A stretch of 43,724 nucleotides of DNA from Candidatus Eiseniibacteriota bacterium (GTDB lineage: Bacteria > Eisenbacteria > RBG-16-71-46 > JACRLI01), in NCBI GenBank assembly GCA_025351485.1, contig JANXVU010000181.1:1-43724 (forward strand), in the 5' to 3' direction. Both the position numbers and the translations under genes were made by a program. The notes beneath the pieces were generated by a model. That model was not told the DNA's origin and did no database searches. It saw only the letters and a program-made list of their open reading frames with translations. Shown piece after piece: positions 23,187-31,973 of this stretch (position 1 is the first letter of the stretch; every line of letters begins with the position of its first letter).

Positions 23187-23744
23187 TCAGAATCCGGCGG
23201 GGGGCTTCCCCACCAGCCATTTTCGCTCAATCAGGAACCTCGACCCGCCGCAGGACAACCAGGCCTCCCCGTCCTGCAGGGTCAGTTGCAGGTCCATGCG
23301 GCGTTCCGCGATCCCAGCCATGGCCTGTGTAGTTTCCAGGGCCAGCAGGATGACCTCCAGGTTCCGGCAGCGTGCCAGATCGGCCTGCGCCTTGGACCAC
23401 CAGAGGTCGACACTTCTCCCGCCATAGGCATACACAATCACCCGGTCCGCCAGCCCGCACCCTTTACGAAGGCGGCGCTCATCGGGCAGCCCCACGTCGA
23501 TCCACAGTTCCACCCTCCCGGTGAGGTCGCGCAGCCATAGATCGGGCTCGTCGGCGACCCCGATTCCGCGCCCGAACTCCAGCCGGTCGTGCGCGTGAAG
23601 CGCGAAGGCCAGCGCGCGCACCATCATGCGCTCGTCGGTCTCCGAGGGGTGCCGCGCCAGCGTCAGCGCGTGGTCCGCATAGTAGTGGCGGTCCATGTCG
23701 GCCACGTTGAGCTCGGCCTTGAAGATCGTGGCAGTCAGCGCCAT
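23187..23744 (-). CDS. yaeQ: YaeQ family protein
   Basis: A 185-residue protein recognisable along its whole length as YaeQ: 'MALTATIFKAELNVADMDR', 'LTLARHPSETDERMMVRAL', 'DEPDLWLRDLTG', 'ELWIDVGLPDERRLRKGC' and 'LQLTLQDGEAWLS'. E. coli YaeQ is 181 residues. The family has a PD-(D/E)XK nuclease-like fold with the Asp/Glu/Lys cluster in the 'D.GLPDERR..K' segment; its biological role is unsettled. I start at ATG 23744, which matches the conserved N-terminus; the open frame continues upstream into the preceding gene. It lies 58 bases after the stop of the large secreted-protein gene on the same strand. Confidence 0.93.
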   Translation of the reverse strand: MALTATIFKAELNVADMDRHYYADHALTLARHPSETDERMMVRALAFALHAHDRLEFGRGIGVADEPDLWLRDLTGRVELWIDVGLPDERRLRKGCGLADRVIVYAYGGRSVDLWWSKAQADLARCRNLEVILLALETTQAMAGIAERRMDLQLTLQDGEAWLSCGGSRFLIERKWLVGKPPAGF

Positions 23745-23802
23745 GCGCGTCCGGGCCCGGTCTTGCGTTGCCGCGACATGGCGAAGGGCAGCCCGGCTCC
23801 CC

Positions 23803-26800
23803 TTACTGCACCCGCACAAATCGGCCGGTACGGGTTCCCCACGGGGTCTGGAGCCTCACGAAATAGAGCCCCGCGCCGACCCTGGCGCCGGCGGAAGTGC
23901 GGCCGTCCCAGTTGAAGGCGTGCGAGCCGGCACCCATCGGGGAATCCGTGCGCATGACCACCCGCCCATGCACATCCACCACTTCCAGGCGGACGCTACC
24001 TTCGCGCGGCAATGAGAAGCCGAGCCGCGTGATCCTGGAGCTGGGGTTGGGCTGGGCCGGCGAAAGGCTCAGCACGCGGGGCCCGCCGCCCACGCCCTCG
24101 ATCAGCTGGGTGAAGGTCGCGGATATGGTGTGGTCCGCGGTGACGTTGGGAAAGTTGTAGGTGGCGACCGGCCCCACGCTCACCAAATCAACGAGCACAT
24201 CCTGCACCACGTAGGTGAGCGCCGGAGTGATGGTGAAGCCCTGACCGGCCCCGGAGGCGACCACCACCGCGCCGTTCGGCGAGATGGTGCCGTTGGCGCC
24301 CGCTGTGGCGGTGATGGTGAAAGTCGGGACCTTGAACTCGCCGATCGCGAAATCACCGAATCCGGTCACCCCGGTAGCCTGCGTCGTGGTCGCGGTGCGC
24401 GTGCCGATGGTGGCGCTGTTCCAGCCCGCGCTGTAGCGGCGCACCAGGAACACCGCCGGGTTGGCGCCTCCGTCCACGTCGGTCGCGGGGTAGCTGAACG
24501 TGGGATCGAAGCTGGTGAACGAGGGCGATCCGGTCGGGGTCAGCGTCCAGTAGCGGTTCACCGACTTGGCCGGATCCAGGTCGGAACCGGCCAGGTTCGG
24601 GTGGTCGCCCGTCGCGCACGACGCGGTGAGCTCGTACGACGAGACGGCGCCGCTGATGGCCACCGTGACCGGCGCATAGCGGAGCGCATCACCCACATCG
24701 AACTTCACGGTGGGCGAGCCGGCAGCGACCAGGCGGCGCAGGGTTCCCGCCACCCAGCCGGTCGATTGGGATGCGCCCGCGACGACACCGGTCGAGCTCG
24801 TGACCAGCGAATTGCCTCCGGTGGTGATCGTGCCACGCACGAAGGAAACCGTGCCGTTCAAGGTGACGTTGCTCACGAGCGAAACGCCGCTGGCGTTATT
24901 CACCGACAGCACCGAGGTGGCGCTGGTGTTCAGGGTGCCCTGGATCCGCAGCGCCTGGGGTGAGCTGCCGCCCAGCGTCAAGGTGACCGCTCCCGCCGGG
25001 ATCAGGCTCAGCGTGGCGCCGGGTTTGACTTTGATGTTGCCCCGGACGTTCCCCCCCGCACTCAGGCTGCTCAGGTTCAACGTGCCTTGCGAGACGATCA
25101 GGCTGTCCATGGTGTAGGCATTGGAGCCGCTGGGCAGGATCGTGGAAGCGCTGTTCAGTTCGAAGTCGGCGTACAGCCTGCCCGACATGGACGGGGTAAG
25201 CGCCGCGTCGAGACGGAAGCGGCTCCCGGGCTGGAAGCTCACCACGGCGTTGGGAGAGGTCGCCCCAAACGGATTGGCTCCCGCGCCCTGCGCCAGCATC
25301 GAACCGGACTGGAACACGACCGAATTGAGCGCTCCGGGAGCGGCTCCGGTTCCGAAGATGTTTCCGCTGAAACCCGTGCCCAACGTCAGCGTGGCGCCGT
25401 CCTGGAAGGCAAGTGCTCCCGCGCCGGACGCGAAAAGCCGGTGCGCGGCGCCCGTGGCGGTGATCGCGCCCCGGACCGAACCCGTGGCGCTCCCGCTGAG
25501 CGCGAGGGAAAGAGCGCTCGATCCATTGAGCAGCAGCGAGGACCCCGCCGCCAGGTCCAGTCCCAGGCCGGAGGTCCCGGCGAGAGTCAGTGTAGCCGCC
25601 GCGCCGGGCTGAAGCGCCACCGACGTGTTCCCCGAGATCTGCAGCTGCCCGATGGTCTGCGCTGGAACTCCCGTCGAAGTCACCGAGCCGCCGCCGTTGA
25701 AGATCAGGACGTCGTCCGTGGCCGGCGTGGTGCGGGTCGGCGTCCAGTTGGTCGAGGTGCCCCAGGCGGCCGTCCCGGCCTGGTTCCAGGTGTAGACGTG
25801 CTGGGTAAACGTGGCGGTAATGTTCCTGTCGCCCGTGACCAGCACGCTGAGCGGATTGATGCTGCCCGTGGCATCGCCGCTCCAGCCGGCGAAGCTCCAC
25901 CCGCCGGATGGCGTGGCGGTGAGGGTCATCGTAGAACCGCCGGGGTAGGTGGGCTGGTCGGGACTCTTCGCAACCGTTCCGCTTCCCACCAACGTCACGT
26001 TCACCGTGAAATCGGAGGGCGCGAACGAGGCGGCGATGGTCTGGTCCGAGTGCACCGGGGCGAAACTGTAGCTGGTGACCGCGCCCACCGAGCCGCCGTT
26101 CACAAGCACATCCGCCACGTGGAAGCCGGCGTTCGGCGTGATGATGTAGGCCGGCGTCGTCCCGTCGCCAAAGCCCACCGGGCCGTTCGGGCTGATACTG
26201 CCGTTCGCGCCGGCCGAGGAGGTCACGGTCCAGCCTGCCCGCGTGAAGTTGGCGTGGCTCGAATCGGAGCCGATGTTTCCGGCGGCATCATGGGCGGTCA
26301 CCCGGACCCGCACCGAGGTGGAAGGCAGGCCCGCGATGCTCCAGGCGTAGGAACCGGAGTTGGCGATCCCGTTGGCGATCGCGCCCGCGAACGTGGCCCC
26401 TCCGTCGTTCGAGTAGGCCAGGTCCACCGTGGTGACACCCACGTCATCAGTGGCCGTCCAGGTGATGTTCTGGCTGGAGCCGATGGGCCAGCTCTCCCCG
26501 CCCACCGGCGAGGTGACCGTGACGACGGGAGCCTGGGTGTCCGAGGTGTTGAGCGCGAAGGAAGCCACGATGGTCTGGTCGGCGTGGACCGGCGCAAATG
26601 TGTAGTTGGTCACGGCGCCTGCCGAGCTCCCATTCACCAGCACATCCGCGACGTGATACCCGAAGGCCGGCGAGATCACGTACGCGGGCGTCGCTCCATC
26701 ACCCACCCCCACCACTCCATTCGGGGCGATGCTGCCGTTCGCGAGGGCGGACGAGGTGACGGTCCAGCCGGTGATCGAGAAATTGGCGTGGCTCGAGTCG

Positions 26801-27978
26801 GAGCCCACATTTCCGGCGGCGTCGTGGGCGATGACCCGCACCCGCGCCGTGGAGGAAGGCAGCGAGGAAATGGTCCAGGCGAAAGTCCCGGTGTTGGCCA
26901 CGCCGGTGGCGATGGCGTTCGGGAAGGTCGCGCCGCCGTCGGTCGAGAAGGCGATGTCCACGGACGTCACGGCGATATTGTCCGTGGCCGTCCAGGTGAC
27001 GTTGTGCGCGGCGCCGATGGCCCAGCTCTCCGCCCCCACCGGGGAAGTGACGGTCACGACCGGGGGCTGCAGGTCCGGCGCGAACGCGCCCCGCCGGGTG
27101 GCCCAGATGGTCCCGTTGAGGAACACCAGGCTGTCGGAACTCTCCGCCCAGCCGTTGAACAAGCTGCCGCCATTGCCCGTTCCATCGTCCGCGGGCGAGC
27201 TATCGGTCACGTAGACCACGCGGCCGTTGCCGTAGGTGGAGTGGGCGACCATGACGTTGACCGTGGATCCCTGGGCCTGGCCGTTGATCCAGATGTCGCC
27301 GGTCACCGTGGGGTTGGCAGCGGTGTTGAGCTGCATCACGGTTCCGGCGTGGAACGCGATCCCCGGGGCCAGGCCCGCGGCGCCGGTGATGACGGAGTCG
27401 GCCGGCGAGGGGTTCACGTTGGTGCTGGTCTGGGTGATGCTGTTGTTGGGGTCCCCCGTGACGTTGAAGTGCGCGCCAAACAGCTGCTGCGAATCCAGCA
27501 GGTTCAGGACGTGGGGGGAATCGAACCCGTCGTTGTTGCGGTCGGATGCGTTGTGGTCCGAGATCGCGAACAGCCCGCCGCCGTCCCGCACGAAATTGAA
27601 GATCGCCGTGGACTCCGCGGAGGAGAAGCGGATGTTGGGCTCGTTGGTGATGAACACGTCGTAGTTCGAGAGGTCATAGGGGTTGCTGAGATTCTGGTAG
27701 GTGATGCCGAAAGCGGAAGTCAGGGTGGCCACGGTGTAGCCGCGCTTGACCAACTGGACGCCCCAGGCGGAGTTGGCGCCGGTCCAGTAGTTTTCCGGAG
27801 TGGCCCAGGTGATGCCCGATTGGGCCGGGGAAGGTACCGGCTGGTTGACGTCGATGACCCAGTCGGCGTTTCCGGCGGTCTGGGCCTTGGTGTTGTCAAA
27901 GAGCGCCCGCTTCTGGGCGAATGCAGGCGACGCAAACAGCACGCTGGCGAACAGCAGGGCGACGAAGTGTCGAAGCAT
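23803..27978 (-). CDS. Large secreted modular protein (Ig-like, InlB-type repeats, beta-helix-like region, FlgD-like end)
   Basis: A 1391-residue exported protein with signal peptide 1-21 ('FASPAFAQ'). Residues about 25-295 resemble a class I glutamine-amidotransferase-like (ThuA/DUF4350-style) fold ('YDVFITNEPN', 'FVRDGGGLFAISDHN'). Two near-identical modules follow (304-475 and 482-652). Each has an Ig-like 'TSPVG.ESW' domain and an InlB-type repeat ('GWTVTSS', 'NGSI.PNG', 'HVADVLVNG', 'DQTI.ASF'). A third, divergent InlB-like repeat (655-726) leads to a long Ser/Gly/Thr-rich beta-helix-like region (730-1130), another InlB-like unit (about 1240-1305) and a FlgD-like C-terminus ('PNPSSRI', 'GAGLYFVRL'). 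Likely a surface adhesin or fibrous protein. I see no catalytic residues in the amidotransferase-like part. Confidence 0.9.
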   Translation of the reverse strand: MLRHFVALLFASVLFASPAFAQKRALFDNTKAQTAGNADWVIDVNQPVPSPAQSGITWATPENYWTGANSAWGVQLVKRGYTVATLTSAFGITYQNLSNPYDLSNYDVFITNEPNIRFSSAESTAIFNFVRDGGGLFAISDHNASDRNNDGFDSPHVLNLLDSQQLFGAHFNVTGDPNNSITQTSTNVNPSPADSVITGAAGLAPGIAFHAGTVMQLNTAANPTVTGDIWINGQAQGSTVNVMVAHSTYGNGRVVYVTDSSPADDGTGNGGSLFNGWAESSDSLVFLNGTIWATRRGAFAPDLQPPVVTVTSPVGAESWAIGAAHNVTWTATDNIAVTSVDIAFSTDGGATFPNAIATGVANTGTFAWTISSLPSSTARVRVIAHDAAGNVGSDSSHANFSITGWTVTSSALANGSIAPNGVVGVGDGATPAYVISPAFGYHVADVLVNGSSAGAVTNYTFAPVHADQTIVASFALNTSDTQAPVVTVTSPVGGESWPIGSSQNITWTATDDVGVTTVDLAYSNDGGATFAGAIANGIANSGSYAWSIAGLPSTSVRVRVTAHDAAGNIGSDSSHANFTRAGWTVTSSAGANGSISPNGPVGFGDGTTPAYIITPNAGFHVADVLVNGGSVGAVTSYSFAPVHSDQTIAASFAPSDFTVNVTLVGSGTVAKSPDQPTYPGGSTMTLTATPSGGWSFAGWSGDATGSINPLSVLVTGDRNITATFTQHVYTWNQAGTAAWGTSTNWTPTRTTPATDDVLIFNGGGSVTSTGVPAQTIGQLQISGNTSVALQPGAAATLTLAGTSGLGLDLAAGSSLLLNGSSALSLALSGSATGSVRGAITATGAAHRLFASGAGALAFQDGATLTLGTGFSGNIFGTGAAPGALNSVVFQSGSMLAQGAGANPFGATSPNAVVSFQPGSRFRLDAALTPSMSGRLYADFELNSASTILPSGSNAYTMDSLIVSQGTLNLSSLSAGGNVRGNIKVKPGATLSLIPAGAVTLTLGGSSPQALRIQGTLNTSATSVLSVNNASGVSLVSNVTLNGTVSFVRGTITTGGNSLVTSSTGVVAGASQSTGWVAGTLRRLVAAGSPTVKFDVGDALRYAPVTVAISGAVSSYELTASCATGDHPNLAGSDLDPAKSVNRYWTLTPTGSPSFTSFDPTFSYPATDVDGGANPAVFLVRRYSAGWNSATIGTRTATTTQATGVTGFGDFAIGEFKVPTFTITATAGANGTISPNGAVVVASGAGQGFTITPALTYVVQDVLVDLVSVGPVATYNFPNVTADHTISATFTQLIEGVGGGPRVLSLSPAQPNPSSRITRLGFSLPREGSVRLEVVDVHGRVVMRTDSPMGAGSHAFNWDGRTSAGARVGAGLYFVRLQTPWGTRTGRFVRVQ
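26023..27069 (-). repeat. Tandem intragenic duplication of an Ig-like plus InlB-type module
   Basis: Two consecutive units of about 515 bp encode residues 304-475 and 482-652 of the large secreted protein. Shared blocks include 'PPVVTVTSPVG'/'APVVTVTSPVG', 'RVRVIAHDAAGN'/'RVRVTAHDAAGN', 'GSDSSHANF' in both and 'YHVADVLVNG'/'FHVADVLVNG'. The high identity suggests a recent or gene-converted duplication. Confidence 0.85.
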
Positions 27979-27989
27979 GGAAGACCCTT

Positions 27990-28056
27990 GCTGCCGTGGC
28001 AGCGGTTGGCGCTAAGTTGCTGAAACTCGTGGCATTTAGGTCGTGGCTTGCCACGA
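27990..28056 (-). promoter_or_regulatory. Leader of the large secreted-protein gene with two palindromes
   Basis: TCGTGGC-TT-GCCACGA (28041-28056, 7-bp arms, with a third TCGTGGC half-site at 28028-28034) and GCTGCC-GT-GGCAGC (27990-28003, 6-bp arms) lie just upstream of ATG 27978. An A+T-rich run beside the first (28056-28068, read TTATTAT on the minus strand) is the likely -10 area, placing this palindrome near the transcription start as an operator candidate. It could instead be a terminator for deoD, but no T-run follows. Confidence 0.35.
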
Positions 28057-28156
28057 TAATAACATATTCGGCCCGAACTGTCTCTTAAGGATGGAAGGGG
28101 GGCGGGACGCCCCTATGCCCCGTGGGCGGTTTCCAGCGCCATCTGGATCATGGCGT

Positions 28157-28822
28157 TCAGGCTGCCTGCCGGTCGTCCGACGAGAGCTGTTCGCCGCGGC
28201 GGATGTGGTCCGGAACAGTCAGGATCCCGAGCGCTCGGGCCCCGAATTCGGCGGCAACTCCGTACAACCCGGCCACTTCCATCTCCACCCCCAGGATGCC
28301 CATTTTCTCGATGACGTCGAACAGCTGCGGCTGGGGCGTATAGAAAAAATCTGAGGAAAAGACATTTCCCACGCGGAGCTGTATTCCCTTTTCCCTCGCG
28401 GCACGCACGGCCAATTCGACCAGCCCGTAGTCGGCCACCGCGGCAAAGTCGTGGTCCATGAGCCGGATCCGGTTGACCTTCGAATCGGTCGAGGCCCCGA
28501 GCGCAACGATCACGTCCCCCAGCTCCACGTCGGCGGCCAGCGCGCCGCAGCTTCCCACCCGGATCAGGGTCTTGGCCCCGTAGTTCCGGATCAATTCGGT
28601 GGCGTAGATCGAACAGGACGGGATTCCCATCCCGTGGGCCATCACCGAGACCCGCTTCCCGCGGTAGAGCCCGGTGTACCCGTAGACGTTTCGGACTTCG
28701 GTCACCCGCTTCGCCTGCACCAGGAACGTGGCGGCGATGTACTCGGCGCGCAGCGGATCGCCCGGCATCAGGACGACCTCGGCGAAGTCTCCGGGCTGGG
28801 CGGAAATATGGGGGGTGGGCAT
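28157..28822 (-). CDS. deoD: DeoD-type purine-nucleoside phosphorylase, C-terminus frameshifted
   Basis: The 221-residue product aligns from end to end with E. coli DeoD (239 residues): '[20 protein letters not shown]', '[12 protein letters not shown]'-like '[17 protein letters not shown]', 'RVGSCGAL', '[17 protein letters not shown]' and '[10 protein letters not shown]'. It catalyses phosphorolysis of purine nucleosides to base and (deoxy)ribose-1-phosphate. D in 'PDHI' matches catalytic D204. The frame stops at 28157 after 'DDRQAA', but the missing final helix ('[15 protein letters not shown]') is encoded in the next frame down to a stop at 28113-28115. One missing base (a G on the plus strand near 28160) explains it. 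The intact gene would be 28113-28822. This may be a true frameshift or a sequence error. Confidence 0.92.
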   Translation of the reverse strand: MPTPHISAQPGDFAEVVLMPGDPLRAEYIAATFLVQAKRVTEVRNVYGYTGLYRGKRVSVMAHGMGIPSCSIYATELIRNYGAKTLIRVGSCGALAADVELGDVIVALGASTDSKVNRIRLMDHDFAAVADYGLVELAVRAAREKGIQLRVGNVFSSDFFYTPQPQLFDVIEKMGILGVEMEVAGLYGVAAEFGARALGILTVPDHIRRGEQLSSDDRQAA

Positions 28823-28870
28823 TCGGGCTCCTGGGTTGGGTGTTCGCCATGGAAGATCAAGGGTGGCCGG

Positions 28871-28876
28871 ATTCTA
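28871..28876 (-). promoter_or_regulatory. Possible -10 element of deoD
   Basis: TAGAAT on the minus strand (five of six), predicting a start about 42 bases before ATG 28822. The -35 at 17 bases (TGGAGT) is poor. Confidence 0.3.
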
Positions 28877-28976
28877 GGCGAGAACGCGGGCGAACTCCAG
28901 CCGGGGAAGCCCCTGGCGGCGGACGCGGGCCGGTCCGGGAAGACAACCTGTGAGGTCGCAGGCGGTTCCCCGCGTG

Positions 28977-29005
28977 TTGACACGGATCCGGAACCCGGCT
29001 AGTTT
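28977..29005 (+). promoter_or_regulatory. Promoter of the dtxR-feo operon
   Basis: TTGACA (28977-28982, perfect), 17 bases, TAGTTT (29000-29005), about 44 bases before ATG 29049. The same two hexamers and spacing occur upstream of the phosphofructokinase gene. No clear DtxR/MntR-type palindrome was found across it, though CGGATCCG (28983-28990) lies in the spacer. Confidence 0.55.
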
Positions 29006-29048
29006 GATGGCACAATCATCCGCTTGCCACTCCAACCGGGGGGATTCC

Positions 29049-29555
29049 ATGTCATCCCAACCTCTGGGCCAGCGCCACGGGCTTGCCGTGAGCACCGAAC
29101 ATTACCTGCGCGCGATCCTCGAGCTGCGCGAGGAGCGCGGCTATGCGCGCGTCGTGGACATCGCCTCGCGGCTCCAGGTCACTCGCGGATCCGTCTCGAT
29201 CGCCCTCTCCCACCTGGAGGACCGCGGGCTGGTGCAGTTCGACGCCGCCCGATTTCCCGAATTGACCCCAACCGGGCTCGAGATCGCCGCGGACGTGCGG
29301 GGGCGATACCGGATCGTGATGAGCTTTCTGGAGGAGGTCCTGGGGCTGCCCTCCGATCAAGCCGAGGCCGAGGCCTGCCGGTGGGAGCACGTGATCAGCC
29401 GCTCGGCCGCCGACCGGCTACTGGATTTTCTGCGCTTCGCCAAGGAAGTGCCCGGCCAGCAGGCGCTGCTGGAACGCTTCGGATCGTTCCGGCGCAGCGG
29501 CGCTCCGGGCGAAAAGATCGTGACGCGCGCGCCGATGGAGCGCGCCTCGAAATGA
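29049..29555 (+). CDS. DtxR/MntR-family metal-dependent transcriptional regulator
   Basis: A 168-residue regulator with an N-terminal winged helix (about 14-75; 'VVDIASRLQVTRGSVSIALS') and a helical dimerisation/metal domain containing 'AEACRWEHVIS'. C110, E113 and H114 match the Cys/Glu/His metal ligands of DtxR (C102, E105, H106), and Q/E positions before them are also typical. No C-terminal SH3-like domain is obvious; the protein ends soon after residue 150. GGGGGGA precedes ATG 29049. It is the first gene of an operon with feoA, feoB and an accessory gene, so it probably represses ferrous-iron uptake when iron (or manganese) is plentiful. Confidence 0.9.
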   Translation: MSSQPLGQRHGLAVSTEHYLRAILELREERGYARVVDIASRLQVTRGSVSIALSHLEDRGLVQFDAARFPELTPTGLEIAADVRGRYRIVMSFLEEVLGLPSDQAEAEACRWEHVISRSAADRLLDFLRFAKEVPGQQALLERFGSFRRSGAPGEKIVTRAPMERASK

Positions 29556-29812
29556 CCCGCGATCCCAAGGCCTCGCATTCCGCGGACCTGCCGCTCGACC
29601 GTATCGCCCCGGGCGGCATCTCCGTGATCCGGCAACTGAACGGCGCCCCGAGCATCGTCCGCCGCATCATGGAACTGGGCCTGGTGCCCGGAACCCGCGT
29701 GGAGGTGATCCGGCTGGCCCCGCTCGGCGACCCGGTCGAGCTCCGGGTGCGCGACGTCCACCTTTCCATCCGCCGGTCGGAGGCGGCCCACATCCTTGTC
29801 CGCCCCGTCTGA
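29552..29812 (+). CDS. feoA: FeoA-family ferrous iron transport protein
   Basis: An 86-residue SH3-like FeoA protein: 'LPLDRIAPGGISVIRQLNG', 'RRIMELGLVPGTRVEVIRLA', 'GDPVELRVRDVHLSIRRSEA'. The 'E.GL.PG..V.V....P.GDP' pattern is diagnostic. FeoA is a cytoplasmic partner needed for FeoB-dependent Fe(II) uptake. ATG 29552 overlaps the regulator's TGA (ATGA), and the 3' end overlaps the start of feoB. Confidence 0.93.
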   Translation: MTRDPKASHSADLPLDRIAPGGISVIRQLNGAPSIVRRIMELGLVPGTRVEVIRLAPLGDPVELRVRDVHLSIRRSEAAHILVRPV

Positions 29813-31973
29813 GAGCCCATCCCGGCGCATCGCCATCCTCGGCAACCCGAACGCGGGCAAATCGACGCTGTTTAACCGCCTGACCGGACTGCGCCAGAAG
29901 GTGGCCAACTACCCCGGCGTGACGGTGGAAAAGAAGACCGGCGTCTGCGAACTCCCTTCGGGCAGCCGCGTGGAACTCCTAGATCTTCCGGGAAGCTACA
30001 GCCTGCGCCCGGGCTCCCCCGACGAAGTCATCGTCCGCGACGTGCTGCTGGGGCTCAAGCCCGACACCCCGCCGCCCGACCTCGTGGTCATCGTGGTGGA
30101 CGCCACGCACCTCGATCGAAATCTGTACCTGGCCCTCCAGGTGATCGAGGTGGGCCGTCCGGTGCTGCTGGCCCTGAACATGATGGACGCGGCCGCCGCC
30201 CTGGGCATCCGTATCGACGAGCGGGCGCTGGAAACCCAGCTCGGCGTGCCGGTGGTCGGAATTTCCGCCGCCCGCGGGGACGGCATCGGCAATCTCCGGC
30301 GCCTGATGGAGCGCGAGATCGAGCCCTCCAACGCGCACTTCCGTAAGCTCCCACCCCACCTGGAAAAGGCCGTGCACAAGCTGGAGGGCCACCTGCCCCG
30401 GCATCCGGGCCTGCCCGAGAGAGGGCGGGATGACTTTGCCATGGCGCTGCTGCTGGACGACGGCGAGGATGACGTTCTGGCCCGCTCTGCCTCTCCCGAG
30501 ACCCACGACACCGTCCGGGAGCTGCGGCGGGAGCTGGCGCGCACCGTCCCGGACTGGCAGACGCGGGACGTGCAGGGCCGCTACGGGACCATCGACGGGA
30601 TCGTCGCCCGGGCGCTGCTCGCACCGGGCGACCGCCGCGACATCGTGCGCGATCGGATCGACCGCGTCCTCACCCACCGGGTGCTGGGGCCGGCCATCTT
30701 CATCCTGCTCATGGGCGCGATCTTCCAATCCGTGTTCGCCTGGGCGCGCCCGGTGATGGACGTGATCGCCGTGGGCGTATCGTCATTCTCGCAGCTCGTG
30801 GCCGGCGTGCTGCCCGAGGGGCCGCTGCGTTCCCTGCTGGTGGATGGGGTGATCGCCGGGGTCGGCGCCACCATCAGTTTCCTGCCCCAGATCGCGATCC
30901 TGTTCTTCTTCCTATCGGCGCTCGAGGACACCGGCTACATGGCCCGCGCCGCGTTCATCATGGATCGGATGATGGGCGGAATCGGCCTCTCGGGCCGCGC
31001 GTTCGTGCCGCTGCTTTCCTCGTTCGCGTGCGCCATCCCCGGGATCATGGCTACCCGCACCATCGATAACCGGCGCGACCGGCTCACCACCATCATGGTG
31101 GCGCCGTTCATGTCGTGCAGCGCACGGCTGCCGGTCTACGCCCTGCTGATCGGAGCGTTCGTGCCCAACCGCTGGATCGGGTTCATCACGCTGCCGGGCC
31201 TGACGCTCTTTTCCATGTACATCCTGGGGATCCTGGCGGCCGTGGTGGTGGCCTTCGTGCTCAAGCGCACCGCGCTGAAGGGCGGCAAGCCGCTCTACCT
31301 GATGGAATTGCCCCCCTACCGGATCCCGTCCTGGCATTCCATCTTCCTGACCGTGCGCGACCGCTGCCTGCTGTTCTTGCAAAAGGCGGGCACGGTCATC
31401 CTGGCGGTCTCCGTGGTGCTGTGGTTCCTGGCCTCCTACCCGCGCGGCGGCCCCCAGGAAGTCGAGATGCGCGCATCCATTGCCCGGGCCCAGAAGGCCG
31501 GCAACGCGGCGCAGGCCGAGACGCTCCAGAAGCAGCTGGCGGGAGTCGCGCTCAGTCACTCCTTCGCCGGGCAGGCAGGCCGGTTGATCGAGCCGGCGAT
31601 CGCTCCGCTGGGATTCGACTGGCGGATCGGGATCGCCCTGATCACTTCCTTCGCCGCCCGGGAGGTCATGGTCTCGACCATGGCCACCGTGTTCAACCTG
31701 GGTGACGCCCACCAGGGATTTCATTCCCTGCCTGAAACGCTTCGAACCGCCCGCGACCCCGCGACCGGAGCGCTCTGCTACACCCCGCTCACCGGGATCA
31801 GTCTGATGGTGTTCTTCGTGCTGGCCTGCCAGTGCATGTCCACGGTGGCCGTGGTGCGGCGCGAGACCAATTCGTGGCGCTGGCCGATCTTCATGGTGCT
31901 GATGATGAACGCGCTGGCCTGGGTCACTTCGCTGGCGGTGTTCCAGGGCGGGCGAATGCTGGGGCTGGGATGA
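29796..31973 (+). CDS. feoB: Ferrous iron transporter FeoB
   Basis: A 725-residue FeoB from a TTG start at 29796 that overlaps feoA by 17 bases. The N-terminal G domain has G1 'GNPNAGKST' (16-24), G3 'DLPGSY' and G4 'NMMD'; 'RQKVANYPGVTVEKK' is the switch-I signature. After the GDI-like helical part comes the membrane region (about 290-720) with Gate domains such as 'GYMARAAFIMDRMMGGIGLS', the 'SCAIPGIMATRT'-type motif (here 'SFACAIPGIMATRTI') and 'SFAAREVMVSTMATVF'. All features of a functional Fe(II) importer are present. ATG 29796 is absent, so the exact start is less sure. Confidence 0.96.
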   Translation: MSAPSESPSRRIAILGNPNAGKSTLFNRLTGLRQKVANYPGVTVEKKTGVCELPSGSRVELLDLPGSYSLRPGSPDEVIVRDVLLGLKPDTPPPDLVVIVVDATHLDRNLYLALQVIEVGRPVLLALNMMDAAAALGIRIDERALETQLGVPVVGISAARGDGIGNLRRLMEREIEPSNAHFRKLPPHLEKAVHKLEGHLPRHPGLPERGRDDFAMALLLDDGEDDVLARSASPETHDTVRELRRELARTVPDWQTRDVQGRYGTIDGIVARALLAPGDRRDIVRDRIDRVLTHRVLGPAIFILLMGAIFQSVFAWARPVMDVIAVGVSSFSQLVAGVLPEGPLRSLLVDGVIAGVGATISFLPQIAILFFFLSALEDTGYMARAAFIMDRMMGGIGLSGRAFVPLLSSFACAIPGIMATRTIDNRRDRLTTIMVAPFMSCSARLPVYALLIGAFVPNRWIGFITLPGLTLFSMYILGILAAVVVAFVLKRTALKGGKPLYLMELPPYRIPSWHSIFLTVRDRCLLFLQKAGTVILAVSVVLWFLASYPRGGPQEVEMRASIARAQKAGNAAQAETLQKQLAGVALSHSFAGQAGRLIEPAIAPLGFDWRIGIALITSFAAREVMVSTMATVFNLGDAHQGFHSLPETLRTARDPATGALCYTPLTGISLMVFFVLACQCMSTVAVVRRETNSWRWPIFMVLMMNALAWVTSLAVFQGGRMLGLG

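Noticed and set aside
26023-27069. Possible CRISPR-like or mobile repeat
   Set aside because: The repeat units are about 515 bp, in frame and encode protein modules; there are no spacers or terminal inverted repeats.
25087-28023. A 978-codon plus-strand open frame opposite the large secreted-protein gene
   Set aside because: It is antisense to a protein with a clear signal peptide, repeats and FlgD-like end. Its product is Arg/Gly/His-rich with no recognisable domain, typical of a shadow frame in GC-rich DNA.
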